A model generated the notes under the pieces. That model was given only the letters and a program-made list of their open reading frames with translations, did not search any database and was not told the origin of the DNA. From an uncultured Clostridia bacterium (lineage in GTDB: Bacteria; Bacillota; Clostridia; Christensenellales; Pumilibacteraceae), in the NCBI GenBank assembly GCA_934270565.1, contig CAKQPR010000006.1, positions 31,836-95,835 on the forward strand: DNA of 64,000 nt. Direction: 5' to 3'. The position numbers were made by a program, and so were the translations under genes. Shown here one piece after another: positions 28,486 to 36,226 of this stretch (the first letter of the stretch is position 1; the number at the start of each line of letters is the position of its first letter).

Positions 28486-29637
28486 TTACTTGAGCTCTTC
28501 GGCGAGCGCTTCGAGTTCCGCCTCGTTTTCGTCCGAAAGCGCGGATTTAACGTGCACGGAAGTCGCAGCGAACGTTATGTTTTTAAGCCCCGCAAGCATG
28601 CCCGACATCACCTTTATAGCGGTCGGCGCCCAGCTTCCGTTTTCGATAAGCGCGATCGTGCGGTTCTGATAATTGCGTTCGGTAAGGTGTTCGATGAACG
28701 TGCGCATATACGGGAAAATGTCGGCGTTATACGTGGTTGTCGCGAGCACGAGCTTGCCGTAGCGGAACGCGTCCTCGACCGCTTCCGCCATATCGTCGCG
28801 GGCAAGGTCGAAAAGCGAGACTTTCGGGCAGCCTTTTTCGAGGAGCTTCTTTTCGAGCTCGTATGCGGCGGCGCGGGTATGACCGTAAACGGAGGTGTAC
28901 GCGATAACCACGCCTTCGCTTTCCACGCCGTAACTCGACCAAAGGTCGTACTTGTTCACGTAATGCGCGATATTCTCGTCGAGCACGGGGCCGTGAAGCG
29001 GGCAAATGCGCGCGACGTCAAGTTTCGCGACTTTTTTAAGAAGCGCCTGAACCTGCGCGCCGTACTTGCCGACGATGCCGAAGTAGTATCTGCGGGCTTC
29101 GCAATCCCAGTCCTCGTCCGCGTCGAGCGCGCCGAATTTGCCGAACGCGTCGGCGGAAAACAGCGTTTTGTCGTACTCGTCGTAAGTCACAATCACTTCC
29201 GGCCAGTGAACCATGGGAGCGGCAACGAAAGTGAGCGTGCGCTTGCCGAGCGGGAGCGTATCGCCTTCGCCCACGATTATGCGGCTGTCGGCGTAATCCG
29301 TGCCGAAGAAGTTTTTCATCATCGTAAAAGCCTGACGGGAAGCGACGAGCTTTGCGGTCGGGTACTTCGCGACGAACGCCGCGATATTCGCCGAATGATC
29401 GGGCTCCATGTGCTGAACGATCAGATAATCGGGGGCTTGTCCGTCGAGCGCGACCTCGAGATTGTTGAGCCACTCCGCTCCTTTCTTTTCGTCCACCGTA
29501 TCGAAAACCGCCGTTTTGTCGTCCTTTATGACGTAAGAATTGTACGCCATCCCCTCGGGCACGACGTATTGTCCTTCGAACAAGTCTATTTCGCGATCGT
29601 TCACGCCGACGTAAACGATTCCGTCCGTTATTTTCAT
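28486..29637 (-). CDS. Flavodiiron protein (FprA family)
   Basis: Cytoplasmic oxygen- and/or nitric-oxide-reducing flavoprotein. The N-terminal metallo-beta-lactamase-like domain keeps every diiron ligand: His76-x-Glu78-x-Asp80-His81, His144, Asp163 and His215. A flavodoxin domain binding FMN starts near residue 243 (VVIAYTSVYGHTRAAA). Its 383-residue length fits the two-domain class A without a rubredoxin extension. It is expected to protect an anaerobe against oxygen or NO. Strong promoter upstream; ATG behind AGGAGACGTACAAA. Confidence 0.94.
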   Translation of the reverse strand: MKITDGIVYVGVNDREIDLFEGQYVVPEGMAYNSYVIKDDKTAVFDTVDEKKGAEWLNNLEVALDGQAPDYLIVQHMEPDHSANIAAFVAKYPTAKLVASRQAFTMMKNFFGTDYADSRIIVGEGDTLPLGKRTLTFVAAPMVHWPEVIVTYDEYDKTLFSADAFGKFGALDADEDWDCEARRYYFGIVGKYGAQVQALLKKVAKLDVARICPLHGPVLDENIAHYVNKYDLWSSYGVESEGVVIAYTSVYGHTRAAAYELEKKLLEKGCPKVSLFDLARDDMAEAVEDAFRYGKLVLATTTYNADIFPYMRTFIEHLTERNYQNRTIALIENGSWAPTAIKVMSGMLAGLKNITFAATSVHVKSALSDENEAELEALAEELK

Positions 29638-29667
29638 TTTGTACGTCTCCTTTTTCGCTTTTCCTTA

Positions 29668-29696
29668 ATTATACCACACTCGACGGACTTTTGCAA
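29668..29696 (-). promoter_or_regulatory. Promoter of the flavodiiron gene
   Basis: TTGCAA (29691-29696), 17 bp, TATAAT (29668-29673) with TGG extended -10 context, on the minus strand 31 bp upstream of the start. Confidence 0.75.
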
Positions 29697-30326
29697 GTGT
29701 TCGATAAAAGGTTTCGCAAGGTCGAATTCGCTGCACTCGCTGCCGCTATGGGCAGGGAGCCCCTGCGGGCAAGTAGGCGATGCCCGCTCTTACTTTTGAT
29801 AGAATATTGTAGGGGCGTTCCTCGTCCGCCCGACGGCGAGCCGCCGTTGGCAAGTTTTTGTCTGAAATGTCGTATTCCGTCTCGGTAGGGCGGGGCGCCC
29901 TCGCCCCGCCGACAGGGAGCCCCTGTGGGCAGGTCGGCTACGCCCGTACTTACAAAATAGCACTATAAAATAAAACGAAACGCTCCTTCGCCCCGTCATC
30001 TCGAGCGTAGTCGAGAGATCTCGCGGGAGCGAATTCGAAAGCATCTGAACGGTACACCTAAAAAGGCTTCCCCTTGGGGGGGGAGTTGTCGCGTAGCGAC
30101 TGATGAGGGGTTGTCTTTTACGTTTCGTTTGTCTTAGCCCGACCCCTCATTCGTCTTGCCTACGCTATCGCTTCGGCAATCCACCTCCCAGCTCGTAGCA
30201 TAGCTACTTCGCCGCTTTGGCTAAAAACAGTCACCTGTGGACTGTTTTTACGGTGCTTCGCACCGCCGCGTCGCGCCCCCAAGGGGGAAGGCTTTAAATG
30301 GTAGGGGCGTTCCTCGTCCGCCCCGA
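29697..30326. repeat. Intergenic repeat cluster
   Basis: About 630 bp with R5/R4 units (29750-29840 and 29885-29950), an R3 element (29993-30035), a long-form R1 (30063-30295) and an R4 tail (30300-30325). No gene. Confidence 0.7.
30063..30295 (+). repeat. R1 palindromic repeat, long form
   Basis: Carries the insert running from CAGCTCGTAGCATAGCTACT to CACCGCCGCGTCGCG between CCACCTCC and CCCCAAGGGGGAAGG. Inside the insert, AAAACAGTCACCTGTGGACTGTTTT forms its own hairpin. Confidence 0.75.
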
Positions 30327-30884
30327 TCAGGTAAGAGTGTTGCGGTAGAGTTCGGCGCCGGTGAAAAACGTTTCGTGCGGGGAAGTGTAAAGCACGGGCA
30401 CGGACAGCTTTGCCGACAGATATTTTACGCGCGCGGAGCTTCCGGCGGTGGGTTCGGGCTCTATTGCGACAACGAAATCGCACGCGCCCGCCACCTTTTT
30501 CATAATGAACGCGACCCGAGCGTCGCCGCCGAGCAGAACGGCGAATTTAACCGAACCGACGCGATAAATTTTGACTGTTTTCGACGCAACGAACGGCGGT
30601 GAAACCGAGCAGCCGTCCGTTACGTCGGCAAGCCTGCCGTGATGGGCGATCACAGCCGAAAGCCGTCTTTCGCCGAACACGACCATTTCGGTGCCGTACA
30701 CAAGCGTAAGGTCGGCTTTGTCCGAAAGGTCGCATACGTCGCCAAGTCTGTTTTCGATTCCCTTCGCCTCGGCAACGAGGTCGATCGGGTGCGAAAAATC
30801 GCATACGACCGCCATATCGCCCGTAAGCTCGTCGCCGCCGCGGCAAACCGTAATTCTCAGTCCGTTAAAAACAAAATCTCTCAT
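30327..30884 (-). CDS. Uncharacterised small protein, weakly nitrilase-like
   Basis: 185 residues, not confidently assigned. The segment FGERRLSAVIAHHGRLADVTD and the later VKFAVLLGGDARVAFIMKKVAGACDFVVAIEP have the strand pattern of carbon-nitrogen hydrolases. The position where that family has its catalytic Cys reads LLGGD, so activity of that kind is not supported. No signal peptide or membrane segment. An in-frame stop lies two codons before the ATG, fixing the start; only a GAGG one base from the ATG could act as a ribosome site. The start codon sits in a hairpin (TCTCATAC paired with GTATGAGA). Monocistronic. Confidence 0.6.
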   Translation of the reverse strand: MRDFVFNGLRITVCRGGDELTGDMAVVCDFSHPIDLVAEAKGIENRLGDVCDLSDKADLTLVYGTEMVVFGERRLSAVIAHHGRLADVTDGCSVSPPFVASKTVKIYRVGSVKFAVLLGGDARVAFIMKKVAGACDFVVAIEPEPTAGSSARVKYLSAKLSVPVLYTSPHETFFTGAELYRNTLT

Positions 30885-30946
30885 ACCTCATTGTATGAGA
30901 GCCGATACGATTGCGTGTGCGGCAGTCCTTCCTGAACAGACAAAAA

Positions 30947-30981
30947 CAAAGTACGCTCGATATTTCATCGAGCGTACTTTG
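30947..30981 (-). terminator. Terminator downstream of tRNA-fMet
   Basis: Perfect 15 bp stem (30947-30961 with 30967-30981) and a 5 nt loop; on the minus strand it ends in TTTGTTTTTG. Confidence 0.9.
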
Positions 30982-31012
30982 TTACGGGCGCGAAGGGCTT
31001 TGCCCTTTGCTA

Positions 31013-31089
<77 letters not shown>

Positions 31090-31120
31090 ATACTGACTTA
31101 TTAACTTTCTTGCAACCTTC

Positions 31121-31423
31121 CGATCGCTTCGCGATTCCGGGTTATACTCGCTTTCGCTCGTGCTTCGTAAGAGCCACGAACTACCGACTGCTCTATCCCG
31201 CGTCAAGGATTTAACGTATTTAGTTTGTTTTCGATCGCTTCGCGATTCCGGGTTATACTCGCTTCGCTCGTGCTTCGTAAGAGCCACGAACTACCGACTG
31301 CTCTATCCCGCGTCAAGGATTTAACGTATTTAGTTTGTTTTCGATCGCTTCGCGATTCCGGGTTATACTCGCTTTCGCTCGTGCTTCGTAAGAGCCACGA
31401 GCTACCAACTGCTCTATCCCGCG
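31121..31423 (-). repeat. Three tandem tRNA-fMet-derived units
   Basis: Three copies (31342-31423, 31232-31312, 31121-31202; period 110-111 bp) each begin CGCGGGATAGAGCAGT, i.e. bases 1-26 of the downstream tRNA. They then diverge into GGCTCTTACGAAGCACGAGC and end TCGCGAAGCGATCG. The first transcribed copy has the exact tRNA D arm (GTTGGTAGCTCG) and is preceded by the same 5' flank (ATAAGTCAGTAT) as the real tRNA. The other two carry GTCGGTAGTTCG, which still pairs through wobble. No acceptor 3' strand, T arm or CCA is present, so these are not functional tRNAs. Confidence 0.85.
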
Positions 31424-31501
31424 ATACTGACTTATCGTTATGCTTAATTATACGCGACCGAACGGCGCGATATAACCGCCCCTCATTTATAAGGGACTTA
31501 T

Positions 31502-31530
31502 AGGATAACATGATTTTTATATTTTGTCAA
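31502..31530 (-). promoter_or_regulatory. Promoter of the tRNA-fMet transcription unit
   Basis: TTGACA (31525-31530), 17 bp, TATCCT (31502-31507) with a TGT extended -10, on the minus strand. A second TATAAT-like box at 31447-31452 has only a poor -35. The transcript would pass through the three tandem units before the tRNA. Confidence 0.75.
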
Positions 31531-31643
31531 GAGTTTTTTAATAAAATTTCAAAATTTCACGTTTCGGTTGCCGTCGGACTTCGAAAATCGTCGTTTTTTA
31601 CGGAAAAATACGGAATTTTTCTCTACTGTGCGGGGCGGCGGCT

Positions 31644-31673
31644 TTCACTCGGCGCGCTTTTCCGTCATATAAT
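31644..31673 (+). promoter_or_regulatory. Promoter of murI, implying a leaderless transcript
   Basis: TTCACT (31644-31649), 18 bp, TATAAT (31668-31673). Only 8 nt separate the -10 box from the ATG. Confidence 0.65.
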
Positions 31674-31681
31674 ATTACGGT

Positions 31682-32428
31682 ATGGCGACGGACAAGAAAA
31701 AAGCGGCTTCGGCGGCAAAAAACGGAACGAACGACTGCATCGGCGTTTTCGACAGCGGTGTGGGCGGGCTGGCGATACTCGGCGCGCTCAAGCGCGAACT
31801 CCCGACCGAAAATTTCGTCTACGTTTTCGATCGGTCTCACTCCCCTTACGGCAATCGTTCGGCTAAGTACGTTGCGGCGCGGGCGCGCAAAATCACCGAA
31901 CTTTTATGCGAAAAGGGCGCGAAAGCGGTGGTTGTGGCGTGCAACACCGCCACGAGCGTTGGCATAAACGCTTTGCGCGAGCGGTTTCGGATACCCGTGG
32001 TCGGGGTCGAACCGCCCGTAAAACCCGCCGTAACCGCGTATCCGAAAGGTAAAATCGCCGTTCTCGTAACGCCGCGGACGGCGCGCGAACACAGATTTAT
32101 CGCGCTTACCGAACGGTACCGCGCGGACGGGCTCGTAGTGATCCCGTGCCCTCGGCTCGCAACGGCGGTCGAGGAAAATTTTCACGATCTCGACAAGGTA
32201 ATTCCGACGCTTGAAAAGACGTTCGATGTCTGTCCCGAACCGGACGCGGTTGTGCTCGGCTGCACGCACTATTATTTTCTAAAGTCGCAAATAGCCAAGC
32301 TGCTCGGCGGAAAAACGGAAATTTTCGACGGCGCGGACGGGGTTGCGCGAAGGACGAAAAGCGTTCTCGACGAGCTCGGTTTGCGCTCCGACCGCAAGCG
32401 CGGCAAGACGTCGTATTTATATCTGTAA
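31682..32428 (+). CDS. murI: Glutamate racemase
   Basis: Converts L- to D-glutamate for peptidoglycan synthesis using a two-cysteine acid/base mechanism. Both catalytic cysteines are present: Cys87 in ACNTAT and Cys194 in LGCTHY. GVFDSGVGG (Asp24, Ser25) and SPYGNRS are also intact. At 248 residues it is slightly shorter than the common 260-270. No Shine-Dalgarno sequence precedes the ATG; a TATAAT box lies 8 nt upstream, so translation from a leaderless mRNA is likely. No other in-frame start upstream of the essential motifs is better placed. Confidence 0.95.
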   Translation: MATDKKKAASAAKNGTNDCIGVFDSGVGGLAILGALKRELPTENFVYVFDRSHSPYGNRSAKYVAARARKITELLCEKGAKAVVVACNTATSVGINALRERFRIPVVGVEPPVKPAVTAYPKGKIAVLVTPRTAREHRFIALTERYRADGLVVIPCPRLATAVEENFHDLDKVIPTLEKTFDVCPEPDAVVLGCTHYYFLKSQIAKLLGGKTEIFDGADGVARRTKSVLDELGLRSDRKRGKTSYLYL

Positions 32429-32481
32429 CCGTGTGTTTTTCCGCGTACAAACTTAATGAAAATCACCCGAATGTACAAAAA

Positions 32482-32520
32482 AAGAGTATACGTTATCGCT
32501 TTTCCGCGACGTATACTCTT
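32482..32520 (-). terminator. Bidirectional terminator between murI and cupin
   Basis: 12 bp stem AAGAGTATACGT (32482-32493) with its complement (32509-32520). The minus-strand reading ends in seven T residues; the plus strand has a weaker tail. Confidence 0.75.
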
Positions 32521-32543
32521 CTGTCTTATAATTTTTGCGGGCG

Positions 32544-32867
32544 TTATTTTTCTTCGGGGAGCGTGGAAATTTTAATCACGGTTGCCGTTTCGTCCGAGTC
32601 GTTCCAGATAGAATGAGGAATTCTGCCGTCGATGAACAGGCTTTCGTTTTCGCGGACGATATTTTCTTTACCGTCGAGCATCACCTTTACTCTGCCCTTT
32701 ACGACGATAAAAAGGTGACCGTCGGGGTGGGTGTGATTACCTGCCGGACCGCCGCCGTTCGGCTCGATATAAGCGATCGCGCCCCAGTGAATTTTACCGA
32801 GTTCGCCGAAGAGTTTTTTCGCCTTAAATCCGACGTGACCGTCGGGCGTTAAAAACTCGTTATCCAT
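32544..32867 (-). CDS. Cupin domain protein
   Basis: 107-residue single-domain cupin, probably a small metal-binding enzyme or sugar/small-molecule binding protein. Motif 1 is GNHTHPDGHLFIVVKGRVKV, with the usual glutamate replaced by His. Motif 2 is LFIDGRIPHSIWND. Metal binding through the three histidines is plausible. It lies 15 bp behind the PAP2 gene and is probably co-transcribed; ribosome site GAGAG is weak. Exact function unknown. Confidence 0.82.
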   Translation of the reverse strand: MDNEFLTPDGHVGFKAKKLFGELGKIHWGAIAYIEPNGGGPAGNHTHPDGHLFIVVKGRVKVMLDGKENIVRENESLFIDGRIPHSIWNDSDETATVIKISTLPEEK

Positions 32868-32882
32868 ATTATTTCTCTCGTT

Positions 32883-33566
32883 CTACTGCACGTTTTCCTT
32901 GTTTCTCGCCTGCTCGTCTGCGTCGAACGCGCCGAGGACGCCGATAAAACAGGCGACAAGCGCCGCCGAAAGAAGAACCGAACCGATAATGTCGGTGAGC
33001 CAGTGTACGCCCGCAAGCGTTCTGCCGATGACGAGCACGGCGCCGACTGCGGCTTCGACCGAAACGACGGTTATTCTGAACGGCTTCGACCCGATCTTGC
33101 GCAAAGCCACTACCGCCGACGAGCCGAGCACCGTGAGCGCGAGAAGCGTATGCGACGACGGAAAAGACGCTTCGAGATTGTCCGAAGGCGAGGTCGGGCG
33201 ATAATTCACGACGAAAACCTCGAACGCGACGTATGCGATTACGACGACTGCATAGAGCACGCAAAGACTTAATAATTCTTTGTCTACGGCAAGGAGTTTT
33301 TTGCGGCGGAAGTACTGCCATACGACGATCGCAACGTTAAACGCCGCCACGGCAAGCGTCGCATAGCCGAGGACCTGCGTTATTTTGTACCATGTTCCGC
33401 TGTATCCGATCGCTTCGGAAACCGCGATATTCATACCGCCGAGACCGATTTTGCCGCCGTTAGCCGCCGTGCGGACGTCTACCGTACAAAGCAGCACGAT
33501 CAGCAACGCGAACAGCGCGAACGCCGCCAGCGCAATTATATAAGGTATGTCTCTTTTCTTGTTCAT
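32883..33566 (-). CDS. PAP2-family membrane phosphatase
   Basis: Integral membrane lipid or isoprenoid-phosphate phosphatase. The 227-residue protein starts at MNKKRDIPYIIALAAF behind GAGGAAAACAGA; the longer frame upstream lacks a site. Five or six hydrophobic helices are visible. The signature is present as NYRPTSP (domain 1 with Arg), FPSSHT (domain 2 His) and RTLAGVHWLTDIIG (domain 3 Arg, His, Asp). Candidate substrates are undecaprenyl pyrophosphate or phosphatidic acid. Confidence 0.9.
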   Translation of the reverse strand: MNKKRDIPYIIALAAFALFALLIVLLCTVDVRTAANGGKIGLGGMNIAVSEAIGYSGTWYKITQVLGYATLAVAAFNVAIVVWQYFRRKKLLAVDKELLSLCVLYAVVVIAYVAFEVFVVNYRPTSPSDNLEASFPSSHTLLALTVLGSSAVVALRKIGSKPFRITVVSVEAAVGAVLVIGRTLAGVHWLTDIIGSVLLSAALVACFIGVLGAFDADEQARNKENVQ

Positions 33567-33595
33567 TCTGTTTTCCTCTGCGGTCGGATACCGAC

Positions 33596-33624
33596 AGTAT
33601 AACATTTTGCGGCAAATAAATCAA
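33596..33624 (-). promoter_or_regulatory. Promoter of the PAP2-cupin pair
   Basis: TTGATT (33619-33624), 17 bp, TATACT (33596-33601) with a TGT extended -10, 30 bp upstream of the PAP2 start. Confidence 0.7.
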
Positions 33625-34069
33625 GTTTTTTCGGAGCTTGACGGGCGCTTTTAATAAAGTTTTAACGAAAAAACGAAAGGCGGTGAGCCACCGCAGGCGA
33701 GGCAGAGAGCCCCTGCGGGCAGGTGTTTGGGGGTGTTCGTGTCCGTTTGTTCTTGCTTCTACTGCAGGGGATTTCTCGACTACGGCTTCGCCTTCGCTCG
33801 AAATGACATTGAGAACGAATGTTCGCGGGCGGACGAGGCAGGGAACCCCTGCGGGCGAGTATTTGAGAGTGTACCGTTACGCTATGATCATATTCGCTCC
33901 CGCCTTGGTCTCGGCTGCGCTCGAGATGACGGGGCTAAGTACCGTTCCGCAAGGTTGGCGGCGGGGCGAGGGCGTCCCGCCCTACCGAAGCGGTTTTACG
34001 CCCGCCAAAGTATCGTTGTACTCAAACGGTATACCCTTGGGCGGACGAGGGCGTTCTCCACTACCACAT

Positions 34070-34300
34070 AAGGCTTCCCCTTGGGGGGAAGCTGTCGCGA
34101 AGCGACTGATGAGGGGTTGTCTTTTACGTTCCGCTCGTCATAACCCAACCCCTCATCCGTCTTGCCTACGCTATCGCTTCGGCAATCCACCTCCCAGCTC
34201 GCAACACAGTTGCTTCACCGCTTTGGCTAAAAACAGTCACCTGTGGACTGTTTTTACGGTGCTTCGCACCGCCGCGTCGCGCCCCCAAGGGGGAAGGCTT
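34070..34300 (+). repeat. R1 palindromic repeat, long form
   Basis: Complete copy with the extra internal segment containing the AAACAGTCACCTGTGGACTGTTT hairpin. Confidence 0.75.
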
Positions 34301-34528
34301 GAATTAGGTTACTTATTAACGTCATTTCGACCGAAGCGAACGACGTAAGCCGTGAGCGGAGTGGAGAAATCCCCCGCGGAAGTCTCCCGACTACTCCACT
34401 GTTACAACTATTTTCGACCTTTGCGGGCGGACGAGGGCGTCCGCCCCTACCGAAGCGGGAAACCTTGTTAAAAGCGATATACCGTAACCCCACGGAAGTC
34501 CCGCGACTACTCCACTACCACAACATTT

Positions 34529-34774
34529 TTCGACCTTTAAAGCGTTGCGGGGTCTGGGACACAGCCGCAAGGCGGTGAGCCACCGCGGGCGAGTGGCTGG
34601 GTTTCGTTCTTTACGTTTGTTCGTTATATGCAATACCCTAATACTTGCCACAGGGTTTCCCTGCCGGCGGCTTTTTTGTTACTTTTTTCTCCGCTTGAAA
34701 AAAGTAAAATACATTTTATTATCTTTCTTAAAGATATTTGTTACTATTTCCAAAGTAAATCATAGCGATAGCGA
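34529..34774 (+). repeat. R6 composite repeat
   Basis: Same order of blocks as the copy at 27049-27299, with a slightly degenerate end (AATCATAGCGATAGCG). Confidence 0.65.
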
Positions 34775-34853
34775 ATACTTGCCCGCGGCGGTTCGCCGTT
34801 CGCTCGAAATGACGTGGCAAAGGAGCGTTACGTCGGAATAAATCCGGATAGAA

Positions 34854-34887
34854 AAACGCGCCGCAGGGGTAAGCCTACGGCGCGTTT
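34854..34887 (-). terminator. Terminator of rpsF-ssb-rpsR
   Basis: 10 bp stem AAACGCGCCG/CGGCGCGTTT, 15 bp after rpsR, with a TTTTTC tail on the minus strand. Confidence 0.8.
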
Positions 34888-34901
34888 CTGTGAATTTCCG
34901 A

Positions 34902-35174
34902 TTACTCTCCCTTGTACGGAAGGAGTGCGATTGCGCGGGCGCGTTTGACGGCGAGCGAGAGCTGGCGCTGATGCTCGGCGCAGGTACCCGAAGCGCGACG
35001 GGGAACGATCTTCCCCTTTTCGGTTACGAAACGTTTAAGTCTCGCAACGTCTTTGTAATCGATTTCCTCGATTTTCTCGGCGCAGAACGCGCAGACTTTC
35101 TTTTTGGGGGCGCGTCTGAACTTCTTGGACTTATCGTCGGTGTCGACGTTTTTGTTGATATTTTTCTTATCCAT
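34902..35174 (-). CDS. rpsR: 30S ribosomal protein S18, zinc-binding form
   Basis: Small-subunit platform protein of 90 residues that binds next to S6. Cys28, Cys31, Cys65 and His68 form a predicted zinc site (the C+ form), and the end reads LSLAVKRARAIALLPY as in other S18 proteins. Follows ssb by 23 bp; ATG behind AGAGGT. Confidence 0.96.
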   Translation of the reverse strand: MDKKNINKNVDTDDKSKKFRRAPKKKVCAFCAEKIEEIDYKDVARLKRFVTEKGKIVPRRASGTCAEHQRQLSLAVKRARAIALLPYKGE

Positions 35175-35197
35175 AATAATTAACCTCTTGAATTGAA

Positions 35198-35620
35198 TTA
35201 GAACGGCAGATCGTCGGTATCCACAGGCTGAAGGTCGCTGACTTTCTTGTTGCCGCCGCTTCTTGCGGGTGCGGAATCGTTAGACGAATTGTCGTTGTTG
35301 CCGCCGCCTGCGTTGATGAACTCGACGTCGTCGGCTACGATTTCGCTGACGTAACGCTTGTTGCCTTCCTTATCGTCGTAAGTGCGGTTCTGAAGCTGTC
35401 CGACTACGCAAACTTTTCTGCCCTTGGACAGGTATTTCGCGCAGTTGTCGGCAAGTCCGCGCCAAGTCACGATATTGATGAAGTCCGCTTCGCGTTCGCC
35501 GCTCGCGTTGGTGTAGCTGCGGTTTACGGCAATGGTGAATCTGCAGTACGACACGCCGCCGCCCGTCGTCTGGTGTTCGGGATCGCGGGTGAGATTACCG
35601 ATAAAAATGCATTTGTTCAT
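35198..35620 (-). CDS. ssb: Single-stranded DNA-binding protein
   Basis: 140 residues: an OB fold (MNKCIFIGNLTRDPE to VADDVEFI), a flexible Asn/Ser/Gly-rich linker, and the acidic DTDDLPF tail that recruits replication and repair proteins. Location between rpsF and rpsR is the standard Bacillota arrangement. Ribosome site AGGTGAAACT. Confidence 0.97.
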   Translation of the reverse strand: MNKCIFIGNLTRDPEHQTTGGGVSYCRFTIAVNRSYTNASGEREADFINIVTWRGLADNCAKYLSKGRKVCVVGQLQNRTYDDKEGNKRYVSEIVADDVEFINAGGGNNDNSSNDSAPARSGGNKKVSDLQPVDTDDLPF

Positions 35621-35628
35621 AGTTTCAC

Positions 35629-35910
35629 CTACTTTCTTACGACGATGAATCTGATTACGTCGTCGGTAATGCGCATCTGACGCTCGAGCTCGGCGGGAGT
35701 TTCCGGCTTCGCTTCGAAAGTCATCAGAACGTAGTAACCTTCGCTCTTGAAAGCGATTTCGTAAGCGAGCTTTTTAACGCCCCACTTGTCTACGCTTTCA
35801 ACGCTGCCACCCTCGCCCTCGACAACCGCTTTGAACCTCTCGATGAGAGCGTCTTTCGCCGCGTCGTCAAGCGAAGCGTTAAGGATATACAGTGCTTCGT
35901 ACTTGTTCAT
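35629..35910 (-). CDS. rpsF: 30S ribosomal protein S6
   Basis: 93-residue ribosomal protein that pairs with S18. Starts MNKYEALYILNASLDDAAKD and contains VDKWGVKKLAYEI, the typical S6 segment. AAGGAGG precedes the ATG by about 10 nt. First gene of the operon. Confidence 0.97.
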   Translation of the reverse strand: MNKYEALYILNASLDDAAKDALIERFKAVVEGEGGSVESVDKWGVKKLAYEIAFKSEGYYVLMTFEAKPETPAELERQMRITDDVIRFIVVRK

Positions 35911-35986
35911 AACTTAAACCTCCTTTTGGTCTTTTGTCCCCGCTTTTTGCGGAGAAAGGATATGCCCGTATTTTTACGAGCAATCA

Positions 35987-36015
35987 ATTATAACATAATA
36001 TTCGTCGGAAATCAA
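35987..36015 (-). promoter_or_regulatory. Promoter of rpsF-ssb-rpsR
   Basis: TTGATT (36010-36015), 17 bp, TATAAT (35987-35992) preceded by TGT (extended -10). Confidence 0.75.
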
Positions 36016-36082
36016 GCGTTTTGAACGTGTTTTTCACGAATTTCAGTGCGTAAAACCCGAATTCTACCGCGCGTAGAGTGCT

Positions 36083-36116
36083 CGGAGCGAAACTCTACCG
36101 ACGAGGCTTCGCTCCG
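36083..36116 (+). other. Hairpin in the rpsF-degV intergenic region
   Basis: Perfect 9 bp stem CGGAGCGAA (36083-36091) with TTCGCTCCG (36108-36116), in the 315 bp gap upstream of degV. No clear degV promoter was found. Could be a leader structure or a relic repeat; nothing else is visible in this gap. Confidence 0.35.
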
Positions 36117-36226
36117 GAGAGAGAAAACGGGCAACTGTAGGTTGATTTTCCCGCGACGCAAAGGTAGAATATTTACGTCGGCGGCGGTTACGGCGCTTGT
36201 CGATTATTCTTGTAAAGGAGTAAAAA

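Larger units (their letters stand above)
33625..34853. repeat. Large intergenic repeat cluster
   Basis: About 1.2 kb without a gene: R5/R2 (33680-33815), R3-like (33890-33935), R4 (33960-33985, 34030-34060), long R1 (34070-34300), R2 (34320-34385), R4 (34420-34450), R6 composite (34529-34774). Confidence 0.7.

Noticed and set aside
31121..31423. Three additional tRNA genes
   Set aside because: Each unit has the 5' acceptor strand and D arm but no matching 3' acceptor strand, T arm or CCA end.
31121..31423. CRISPR-like array
   Set aside because: Only three units with a 110 bp period; spacers are themselves repeated, and no cas gene is in the window.
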